From Canna indica (lineage: Eukaryota; Streptophyta; Magnoliopsida; Zingiberales; Cannaceae), in the NCBI GenBank assembly GCA_034359265.1, contig CP136895.1, forward strand, positions 43,356,001 through 43,420,000: DNA of 64,000 nucleotides. Reading direction: 5' to 3'. Below, piece by piece: positions 23,056 to 32,798 of the stretch (within the stretch, counting starts at the first letter, position 1; the number at the start of each line of letters is the position of its first letter). The notes under the pieces were generated by a model that made no database searches, was not told where the DNA came from, and was given only the letters and a program-made list of their open reading frames with translations. The position numbers and the translations under genes are program-made.

Positions 23056-23488
23056 AAACAAATCAGATCAAAACAAATCGGATCAAAGAAAGACAAGCAC
23101 GATATCCGGAGAGCAGTAGAAATCAAAGGAAAAGAAGCTTCGGACACAGTAGAAATTGGGGGAAGCAAAAAGAGTTAAATAGGGCTTCATGGGTAATGAG
23201 CGGGGACGGAAAAAATTTCGCGGGATAAATATTAGTATTTGTGACGGTAATATGCCGTCGCAAGTTCCGATCGCAAAGCAGTCACTGTGCTATCACAACT
23301 GCAATGACATCTCAGACGGCCGCAATACCATCGCTAGTTAACGACGCCAATTCGTGGCGATCGCAGAACCGTCGCATTAGCAATCATAAACGATGCCGTT
23401 GCAAATTGTCCATCGCAAATCACTGAAATTTTAGTAGTGCAAACACAAATAATAGAGGAAAAATAAATAAAATATCTAGGATATTACA

Positions 23489-24518
23489 AAAACCCAGCGC
23501 TGGAGGAATCCATCGAACATAGGTATGAATGCCCCTTGAATTTCCCTCAGACTCAGTAATTTTAAAGTAGCTATCTGTGAAGGATGTGATCCCATTAACT
23601 AGGCAATTGGGGATAGACTGCCTAACCTCGTGTAGTAGTTGGTTCCTAGCATGCTAGATGAACCAACTTGCATTAGCAACAAGGGATCAAAAGAAACAGG
23701 GTATATAGGATGTGGATGGGGCTAACCAGATGCCAGAAATCCAATTTGGATGCAAGGAGAAGTCTAAGCCTGACTTAATACTAAGGACTGACCAGACGCG
23801 ACCGGCAAACAAACATTGGAAAAAAAGGTGATCAATAGTCTCAGGGGCCTCTGAGCACAACAAACAACTATCCCAATTAATTAATCCAAGGTCACATAGA
23901 TATTGATTTTGTAGGTAGACGACAATGGAGTAGTTTCCAAGCAAATAGTTTAACTTTGGGGTCGGTAGACAATTTCCACAAAGCCTTCCAAAGAAGGTCT
24001 AGGTTAGCAAGTGTTGGTTCATGACTTCTAAGAAACACAAAAGACGACTTGGCAGTAACTCTACTCCCCAAATAAATTTATCATCATCGGGGTTCGAGGG
24101 CATGGTCAACTTTTAATAGATCCCAACAGCACTGGGCCAAAGGCCCCAAGGCACAAGGTCAAGTTCCAGTGTTGATTTACAATTAAACTATTTACAGGAG
24201 CATCAAAATCCAACAATTCCACATTCAAAAAAGTCGGTTTCATACAAAGAAAACTCAAATAACCAGTTGTCAAGCCAAATAAAAGTAGAGGCACCTGAGC
24301 TCACAATTTTTAGAAATACAGAAGATAACATACCAAAAGCATTACAAAATACTTTCCAACTCTAGGAACATGTTTTGGTAGGGTCATGGGAAGTCTAAGA
24401 TAATGATATTTTGTAGTGACGAATTTGTACTACAAGGTTGGTGTTTTACTTAGATAGTCAGAGCATCGTTTGGCTTGGAATGCCAAGCACTTAGTATTTA
24501 GGTCATGAATCCCAAGTC
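23489..24518 (-). pseudogene. LINE segment 4: linker and zinc-binding region
   Basis: On the minus strand the segment after the RT thumb reads LGIRDL-like, then a decayed linker, and then INWDSCLLCSEAPETIDHLF followed by FQCLFAGRVW: the reverse-transcriptase-associated zinc-binding domain (zf-RVT, C-x2-C...H-x4-C pattern) of plant LINEs. It ends in WIPPALGF at the Gyp-C insertion. Several stops and frameshifts. Confidence 0.85.
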
Positions 24519-26047
24519 TGTTGGCTTTAGGTTTTCAATCTTAGGCTTAATCTCGATTTTGAGAGTTTTGATAATAACAAACATGAGACTAATGATTTCA
24601 TTGAGAATATATTTCAGGTTCCATATCAATTAGCATTCGATGTCCTCGATCAGAAAAATTGCAAAAATAAGAAATCGGAAGGACATTGATCGTCACGCTC
24701 GGGTTCATCGCGGAAGTTTATCGAAGATCGACGAGTGCACCAAAGTCGCTTGGATGAGTCCAAAGATCAAGTCAAAAGCTCTCTAAGATGATGCTCGTTG
24801 AAAGCCGAAACCCGGAAACCAAGTGCGGAAGAAATAGGCTAAAAATGCAATTCCAGCCTATGTTCAGTCGAGCAGGCGGTCGACCGAATAGGGTAAGAAA
24901 GAAAGGCCCAGCCATTTTGGTCGACCAGTACGTCGACCGAACACTGCCGAAAAATGACAGTGGGCACTTCGGTCGACTAGTCGGTCGACCGACAGTGGCT
25001 AGTTTTGGGCAGTAGGCTTGGCGGTCGACCGACCTACTGAAAGCTAAAGACGCAAGATCCCGTAGGTCGACCGATGGGTCGATCGAAGGTCGGGGATGAA
25101 TAGTCATGTCTGGGCGGTCGACCCGTCGGTCGACCGACCACAGACAGAAGAGAAGCGGTCGAAAGATCGATCAACCAGTTGATCGATCGACCATTCGACT
25201 GGCGACCTATAACGGATAGTTTTCTATCCGTTGAACAGCCATTTCTTCAGCAGGGTATAAATATACCCTCATATAAACCTTTTAACCTTCATCCTTGATT
25301 TTTATAGAATTTATTGAGCCATTAAAAAGAACATTTGAGACTTCTAACGATTGATCAAGCGCGCTCTGCTATTATCGCGAACACCTTCTCAAGCGCCAGC
25401 TGCCGCCTGAACTCAGGTGATTGATTCAAGCTCTACCCCTTGACGAGTTGAAGGATTGAAGGATTGCAAAAGAGCTTTCTCTATTGTTTCATTCTTTAGC
25501 TCTTTTCAACTGTATTTTAACTGCTATTTTAACTGTGTTTAATTTGTGCGTCTGTAGAAGACCGGGTGTTTGGTCTTCTGTGTGAAGTGGTATCCTTGGT
25601 GTAGAAGGAGTAAATCCACTTGTGTAAACTTAGTATTTACTAGGATTAGTTTAGTTGTCCCTTAGGATTGAGGTGGGAAAGTGCTCTCGATAGGAAGGCG
25701 GGATACTTCCGGGTGTGGAAGTGCCTTCGGTTGGAGAGCGGAGACTTTTCGGTGCAAAGTCCTCATTGTAAGGGAAACGTAAATTAATCTAGTAAAACTA
25801 GTTTGGAAATCCTAAGCGGGGTGCTTAGGTAGTGGAGTAGGCATTGGGGCCGAACCACTATAAATCTTGTGTTTGCATTGATTTCTTATTTGCTTTAATT
25901 GCTAAATCATTTATTGCTTCCGCATATAAAATCATCGAATTGCAAATCGCCTAAACTAATCAAGAAACGATTAAATTGGAATTTAGGCTAATCGAATTAG
26001 TAAACACACTATTCACCCCCCCCTCTAGTGTCGCCATTTCGCCAACG
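24519..26047 (+). repeat. 5' LTR of Cop-A copy A2
   Basis: Starts TGTTGGCTTTAGG. Upstream of the core promoter TATAAATATA (25256-25265) there are about nine GTCGAC-centred palindromes between 24880 and 25130. Last base is G where the 3' LTR has A. Confidence 0.92.
24875..25200. promoter_or_regulatory. Cluster of GGTCGACC palindromes upstream of the Cop-A TATA box
   Basis: About nine copies of CGGTCGACCG-like palindromes, plus variants with GATCGATC, in the U3 part of the LTR. The 3' LTR (31363-31610), the solo LTR (33430-33680) and copy A1 have similar clusters with different numbers and spacing. A regulatory role is inferred from the position only. Confidence 0.5.
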
Positions 26048-26049
26048 AT

Positions 26050-26061
26050 TGGTATCAGAGC
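26050..26061 (+). other. Primer-binding site of Cop-A copy A2
   Basis: TGGTATCAGAGC, complementary to the 3' end of plant initiator Met tRNA, two bases after the 5' LTR. Confidence 0.9.
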
Positions 26062-26114
26062 GGGTCGTAGATTGTGATTTCACCATCCCTTTTACAATTT
26101 ATCTCGGTCTTGAA

Positions 26115-27525
26115 ATGGCTCTAGAGTCGATAGCGTCTACACCCTCCTAGGTTCGATGACTCAAACTTTGGTCTTTGGAAATATAGGATGTACACCTATT
26201 TAAATACTACAAGGTTTGGAGTCTTTAACATGTTACATTGGGAATTCATTGAACCTAAGGATGATATGCATGCTTGGAGTGAAATGGATAAGAAAATGTT
26301 TTAAGTATAATGGATATGCCATGAATTATATTATTTGCACATTACCAAATGACATCTTAGAAAAAGTCATGCATTGTTCTTTGGCTTTTGATTTATGGGC
26401 CTCGTTAAATGTTTTATATGATTATGCCAAAACTGAAGAAATTGGCATGTTTGATGAATGTGGTGATGACAATGGTCACACACCTACTACTAATCTTGGT
26501 TTTGATGCCCATAGCTCTTCTAGTCAAAGAAGTAGCACCAAGAGCCGAAAAAGAAGAGTAATTTGTCATGCTTGCAAAGGAAAGGGGTATGTGAAGAAAA
26601 ATTGCCCAAGCATGAAGAACAAAGCAAGGAAGATGTCAAGTGCTTCCACATCCACCTCTCACACATTTGAAGCACTCTCTAGCAATGACTATGAAGCTAC
26701 TTCAAAGGTTTGCCTCGTAAGTATCAAAGATGAGGTACACTCTTCTCCTTCTAGTCATAATAATAATAATGTTAGTACTAGCTCATCTAGTTCATTCAAT
26801 ATGCCATATAAAGAACTAGTTGATGAATGTCAAAAAATGTATGCCTTGCTAGTTAGAAAAGATAAGGAAAACAAAATGCTAAAAAAGGAAAATGTAATGC
26901 TTAATTCTCATTTGCATGAATCCAAACTAGAAAATGAAAAATTGAAATCTAGTTCATTTGATTCATGATATGATAATGTAGAACTTGAGCTTAAGTACTT
27001 GAAGCTCAAGAATAACAATTTAGAAAATAAGAATTGCATGTTAAAATCTCAATTACATGCATTACATAAATCTATGAATGAAATGAAAAGTGAGATTACT
27101 TTCTTGAATAAGAAAGTAAATGAATTAAAAAATGCTTCATTTCCTAAGAACACTAGAATAAAAAGTGCTTAGGTAAAGAATGCCTATGTTCATCATCATT
27201 CCCATGCTAAGCATTCTACCATTAAACCTCATACTCAAAAGAAAAATGTTTTTTCTAAGAATGCTCATACTCATCATGTTTCACATGACAAGCATTCAAA
27301 AATTAAATCTCATGTCCATGTTAAAAATGAAAAGAAAAAATTTCATGGACATTGCTTTTATTGTGGTGTATTTGGGCATGCCATCCATGATTGCACATTA
27401 AAGAGAAATCCAAATATTGCTAGGACACTTTGATTCCTAAGTCCTCTAACCCCCAAGGACCCAAAGCTATTTGGGTACCAAAGGTATCATGCTCTTTTGT
27501 AGGGGGGGGAACCACACAAGGGTAA
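26115..27525 (+). pseudogene. Cop-A gag (copy A2), degenerate
   Basis: Starts MALESIAS at 26115. A one-base loss within the first 15 codons shifts the frame, which then reads RFDDSNFGLWKYRMYTYLN. It continues with the UBN2-like helical region (NYIICTLPNDILEKVMHCS), a CCHC knuckle CHACKGKGYVKKNC, a Ser-rich linker, a coiled coil (KDKENKMLKKEN), a second CCHC knuckle CFYCGVFGHAIHDC and a GTTQG end at 27525. A stop after SSFDS and further frameshifts break the second half. The ORF ends in the same place as in copy A1, again with no protease motif. Known role of the family: RNA-binding capsid protein. Confidence 0.85.
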
Positions 27526-30500
27526 AGAAATTGAAGGACTGAAGTTGTCCTTAGATCTTAATGAGAAATCTCCAAGAGGTTGCAACTTCAAATCACCTTG
27601 ATGCCTTAGGTAAAGTTGGCATCAAAACTATTCCGGTATCATCTCCTATATCCCTTTGCTTTATCTAAGTTGGAGTTATGATACATGCTTAAAATTGATT
27701 GATTTTCCCCGTTCTTAATATATTTCAAAAACGTTTTTGATTTTTGATTTTCCGGTCTCCTCAGAGATCCAAGTCGCCTGTAATGGGCCTAAGCAACCTT
27801 GCGGTTCTAAATCGTAGGCACATTGTGGCCTTTCTGTTTTCAACCAATAGGAAGGGTTGGAGATCTACTTTTCAAATATTTTATATTTTGAGATCTCTTA
27901 ATTCGTTTCGGATTCACAATAACTTACTTTGAAATGAATTTCAAACTATTTAGCAAAGTGGACTTTGAAAATGATATTTGAATCTCTTTGCTTTTTGGTT
28001 TGATTAAGCTTGCTAAGTAGCTATATTTTCACTAAAACATTAGTGTAGCTTACTTGCAAGTTATAAGTAATTTAGGAAGGCTAACTAGAAAAAAAAAGAT
28101 TAGTTTGGTTAAATTCTCATGAATAGGGTATAACCTTGATAATTTCAAAATCTAAGTGTTATACCTCATTGGTTAAGATAAAATCATGTTTCTATACTCA
28201 TGATTAGAATTGCATGTAAAATCCTTGATTTCTCATGAGTAGGTAGAATATTAGCAATTAGGCAAATTTCATCAAATGAAACTTGCTCTAGGTTGATACT
28301 TGCTTTTAGAGACAATCTTTTAAGTCCAAACTAGTTAAGCATAGGTAGAGATCTTATTCCTCAAATGTTTCATATCTTAGGATCTCTTAGATTCATTTAG
28401 ATATCATGACAACCTTTCAAAAATGAATCTGAACTATCTAGCATAGGTTAAGTCTTTTAAATGGAACATTGCATTGAACCTTGCTGTGGAGTAAGTTAGC
28501 TTGCTAAGTTGACATATTATTTTATTTTAATACTAATGAAGTCTACTTGCAAGTTAAGAATTAGTAAGGTATGCTATCTAGAAGAAAATGAAAAAGGATA
28601 TGAAAAGTTGGGCAAATTTTCAAGAAAAAAGTATGATTTTCATTTTTGCAAAAATCTTTGTAAAAATAATTGAATACTCATGCTTAAATGATTTCTCTAT
28701 GCTCATGATTGATTATGCATGATAAATATTTGAATCTTCATGAGTAAGAAATTTTTTGTTAACTTAGCTCAATTTCATGATATCTAGATTGAATGAAACT
28801 TGAACTAGGTTAAAATTCTTCTTTAGAGACTTCATGTTAAGTTAAACTTGAAATGAAATGAAATTTCTAAAAATAAGGTATGAATTTAACTTTACAAAAA
28901 TCTTAGTATGATGATTGAATATTAATGCTTTAATGATGTCTCCATGTACTCATGATTGATTTTGCATGATAAATGTTTGAATTTTCATGAGTTAGAAAAA
29001 TTTGGATAACTTAGGCAATTTTATGATATCTTGATTGAATGAAACTTGCTCTAGGTTAAAACTCATATTAGAGACCTCATTTTGAGTAAACATCAAACAA
29101 ATATGTTTAGATACAGATATCTCATGAGTCTAGATATTTAAAATTTGAAAATTCATGTCTAGATGAATAAATACAATTGGTATCTTACTTTAGGGGACTT
29201 AATCTTGAAAAAGGTTGACCCAAGTCAACAAATTGACTTGGATACTTTATTTTAAGTCCAAAACTTCATAAACATATTTAGGAATAGATATGACATTTTT
29301 CGATGCACTTAGAGTGGAAAATTCATATGTATATGGATAAAATGACATAGATGTGGTTTCATGAAAACCTCTTATGAACCTAGTTGACCCAAGTCAACAA
29401 ATTGACTTAAAGGTCTCATTTATGATCCACATTTGATAAACATGTTTAAATTTACTCATGTTAGGTATCCATAGGTTTAAATCTAAAAAATCATGAGTAA
29501 ATGTTAAGATTGAAACTTAGCAAATTTCATTAAAACTAGTTTAGTTTTGAATAAAACCATGCTAGGTTGGTATCTTGACTTAAGGATATAATTTTCATCT
29601 CAAACTTGACATACACTCTTTATATGACCATTATGTGGTGTCATAAAAGTTTGAATGAAAACTAAGTATTCTTTGAAAATAACTGAAAAATTATGAAATT
29701 GCCATTTGTTCAACAATTGGTATCACCAATTTCAGTTAATTCTAGGAAAATATAAAAAAATCTTTTTTAGATGATTCTTGAAACTACACATTCACTAAAA
29801 AATTTAGTTTTATGTGTAAAAATTTCAAAAAGTTTCATCAAGAATCGGATTTAAAGTGAATTTTTGAAGTTGGATTTCAAAACACAAAGTATCCTTATAT
29901 GAAATATCAATCTTTCTGATACTTTGAATTTTCTTCAAAAAAACTTCAAATGAAAGTGTGTGTATACAGTTTTGATTATATTTCTAATATCATTCACACC
30001 ATTGATTGAGTAAAATCATTTCTATAAATGATTTTGAATTCTTGAATGATAGCTAGAAATATCTAGTTTTTTCTTTAAAAACAATGTAGGATGAAAAATG
30101 AACTTAGAAAATTCATTTTGAGTTCAAACTTGATACATGCATTTCAAATGACCATTCAATATTTGGTATCAAAATTTTCATCCAAAAATTGGTTTCAAAA
30201 ATATTTGTCAAAAACATGATTTTGTGTAAACTTAAAAGGTTGATTTTTGAAATCTTGAAGATAGGTTGACCTAAGTCAACAAAATAACTTAAAAATTTCA
30301 TCTTAAGCCCAAACTTAATTCATAGACTTATATTATCTCATGTTTGATGTCTAGATGCCTAAATATGAGAAAACATGAGTAGATAGCAAAACTTGAGACT
30401 TAACATTTTCATAGTTTTCATGCTTATTTCAAATGAAAACATAATAAGTTCATATTTAAATCAAATGACATTTGTTTCATTTCAAACTTGATATACATGA

Positions 30501-31004
30501 TTTAAATGACCATATTTTGGTAGTTTGAAAGTTTGAATGAAATCAAAATGTCATGAAAAAGAAACAATATTCATTTTGAGAACATACATGACTTATCTTA
30601 AATTCAAAAATTTAGCTTTAAACATATCATGTATGATTTTGTTTCATATTAATCATTTGTTTTCCATCCCTTGGTTGAGATTTTTTTGTTTCATGAAAAA
30701 TCTTTAGAGTCTCAACTTCATGAAAAAATACTTGTCTTTCATCCCTTTGAATAGATAGACCCTTCTTGTCCTTTTTGATTGATGTCAAAAGGGGGAGAGA
30801 AGAGTTTAGGTATAAAGGGAGAGAAATGTATAGTTAAAATGAGGAGATAAGTATAGGTAAAAGGGAGGAAAATATAGGAAATCCATGCATATAGATAGGG
30901 AGAGTTTATTCTTATAGATATGCATGTTGATAGGGGGAGAAATCCCTAAGTTGATATCCTTATGCTTTATTGTATATATTTTCTTAAGGATGTTTGTTAT
31001 CATC
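27526..31004 (+). other. Non-coding body of Cop-A copy A2
   Basis: 3.5 kb, AT-rich, no coding frame. It is built of recurring, diverged modules of about 150-400 bp, each including variants of CTCATGATTGATTNTGCATG, ATGAAACTTGCTCTAGGTT and a hairpin AAGTCAACAAATTGACTT (29222-29239, 29391-29408). The same modules, inverted, fill 4114-6457. Confidence 0.75.
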
Positions 31005-31017
31005 AAAAAGGGGGAGA
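31005..31017 (+). other. Polypurine tract of Cop-A copy A2
   Basis: AAAAAGGGGGAGA directly before the 3' LTR; expected primer for plus-strand DNA synthesis. Confidence 0.9.
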
Positions 31018-31018
31018 T

Positions 31019-32533
31019 TGTTGGCTGTAGGTTTTCAACCTTAGCCTTAATCTCGGTTTTGAGGATTTTGATGATAACAAATATGGGACTAATGATTTCA
31101 TTGAGAATATGTTTCAGGTTCCATATCAATTAGCGTTCGATGTCCTCGATCGGAGAAATCAAAAATCGAAAGGACATTGATCGTCGCGCTTGGGTTCGTC
31201 GTGGAAGTTTATCGAAGATCGACGAGTGCACCAAAGTTGCTTGGATGAGTCCAAAGATCAAGTCAAAAGCTCTCCAAGATGATGCTCATTGAAAGCCGGA
31301 ACCCGAAAACCAAGCGCGGAAGAAATAGGCTGAAAATGCAATTTCAGCCTATGTTCGATCGATCAGGCGGTCGATCGAATAGGGTAAGAAAGAAAGGCCC
31401 AGCCATTTCGGTTGACCAGTCGGTCGACCGAACACTACCGAAAAATGGCAGTGGGCACTTCGGTCAACAGACAATGGCTGGTTTTGGGCAATAGGCTTGG
31501 CGGTCGACCGACCTGTTGAAAGCTGAAGACGTGAGATCCCGTAGGTCGACTGAAGGTCTGGGATGAATAGTCGCGTCTGGGCGATCGACCCGTCGGTCGA
31601 TCGACCACAGACAGAAGAGAAGCTGTCTGTAATAGATAGTTTTCTATCCGTTGAACTGTCGTTTCTTCAGTAGGGTATAAATATACTCTCATATAAACCT
31701 TTAGTTTTCTATCCGTTGAACAGTCGTTTCTTCAGCAAGGTATAAATATACCCTCATATAAACCTTTTAACCTTCTTCCTTGATTTTTACAGAATTTATT
31801 GAGCCATTAAAAGGAAGATTTGAGCCTTCCAATGATTGATCAAGTGCGCTCTACTATTTCCGTGAATACCTTCTCAAGCGCCAGCTACTGCCTCAACTCG
31901 AGTGATTGATTCAAGCTCTACACCTTGATGAGTTGAAGAATTTAAGGATTGTAAAAGAGTTTTCTCTATTGGTTTTATTCTTTAGCTCTTTTCAATTATA
32001 TTTTAGCTGTTATTTAAATTATGTTTAATTTGTCCGTCTGTAGAAGACTGGGTGTTTGGTCTTCTGTGTGAAGTGGTATCCTTGGTGTAGAAGGAGTAAA
32101 TCCACTTGTGTAAACTTAGTGTTTACTAGGATTAGTTTAGTTGTCCCTTAGGGTTGAGGTGGGAAACTGCTCTCGGTAGGAAGGCGGGATACTTCCGGGT
32201 GTGGAAGTGCCTTCGGTTGGAGAGCGGAGATTTTTTGGTGCAAAGTCCTCGTTGTAAGGGAAACATAAATTAATCTAGTAAAACTAGTTTGGAAATCCTA
32301 AGTGGGGTGCTTAGGTAGTGGAGTAGGCATTGGGGCCGAACCACTATAAATCTTGTGTTTGTATTGATTTCTTATTTGCTTTAATTGCTAAATCATTTAT
32401 TGCTTCCGTATATAAAATCATCGAATTGTAAATCGCCTAAACTAATCAAGAAACTATTAAATTGGAATTTAGGCTAATTGAATTAGTAAACACATTATTC
32501 ACCCCCCCCTCTAGTGTCGCCATTTCGCCAACA
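31019..32533 (+). repeat. 3' LTR of Cop-A copy A2
   Basis: Matches the 5' LTR except for substitutions, loss of some palindromes (about 31450-31620) and a 65-bp tandem duplication of the core-promoter segment (31637-31766), giving two TATAAATATA boxes. Confidence 0.92.
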
Positions 32534-32798
32534 AAGTCCACCAGTGGACTTAGGTTTGGGTAACTACATCCCAACTCAATAGATGCATAACACCCTTGTT
32601 TGGAGAGTTTGACCAAAGGAAGCTTCTTATAAGCTGTTCAAGCTTATTTAAGCACGAGCGGGAAACCCAGGATACAACCAAGGCATGAAGTGGGATAGAT
32701 TTGATCACCGAGTTAATCAACACCAAACGCGCAGCCTGGGAAAGGAAGCTCATTTGCCAAGAGACGAGCCTACTCTAGATGTTTTCGAGCACAAAGTT
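32534..32798 (-). pseudogene. LINE segment 3: RT thumb region
   Basis: Minus strand reads VLENI, a stop, SRLVSWQMSFLSQAARLVLI, NSVIKSIPLHALVV, then KLEQLIRSFLWSN: the conserved C-terminal part of plant LINE reverse transcriptase. It joins in phase to the segment on the far side of the Cop-S element. Confidence 0.9.

Larger units (their letters stand above)
19732..23439. mobile_element. Complete Pack-CACTA element with fragments of at least three host genes
   Basis: 3708 bp, beginning CACTACTAGAAAA and ending TTTTAGTAGTG, flanked by the 3-bp duplication CAA (19729-19731 and 23440-23442), the size typical of CACTA elements. Both subterminal regions (19740-19950 and 23225-23430) are filled with short GTCGCAAA / TTGCGACGG-type motifs in both orientations. 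The interior has no transposase. It carries minus-strand exons of ARP6 (22617-23055), a CPP/TSO1 protein (21714-22130) and a copine/RGLG protein (20796-21143), with splice sites, plus two unrecognised segments (20341-20544 and 22473-22560). It is inserted in a Gyp-C LTR. Non-autonomous; movement would need transposase in trans. Confidence 0.88.
17052..23488 (-). mobile_element. Gyp-C solo LTR, split by a CACTA element
   Basis: Starts TGTCACGCCCCAAC and ends GGATATTACA, flanked by exact TSDs AAAAC (17047-17051 and 23489-23493). Taking out the CACTA element and one CAA copy leaves about 2.7 kb, the size range of the related Gyp-D LTR. No gag, pol, primer site or polypurine tract is present, so it is a solo LTR. 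It is inserted in the LINE just upstream of its RNase H domain; LINE frame resumes across the site. A run of about seven 50-bp repeats lies at 17700-18040. The rest (18041-19728) is non-coding LTR sequence. Confidence 0.9.
24519..32533 (+). mobile_element. Complete Cop-A copia element (copy A2), gag-only
   Basis: 8015 bp with identical 5-bp duplications AAGTC (24514-24518 and 32534-32538). LTRs at 24519-26047 (1529 bp) and 31019-32533 (1515 bp) begin TGTTGGC and end GCCAACG/GCCAACA. Primer site at 26050-26061, polypurine tract at 31005-31017. The interior codes only for Gag (26115-27525); the other 3.5 kb is AT-rich and non-coding. Without protease, integrase or RT, movement would have depended on an autonomous relative. 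This layout matches the class called TR-GAG. It interrupts the LINE between its thumb and zinc-binding segments. Confidence 0.93.

Noticed and set aside
24880..25140. Open frames rich in Asp-Arg-Pro-Thr over the LTR palindromes
   Set aside because: They are translations of the GTCGACCGA repeats, occur on both strands and are not conserved as protein.
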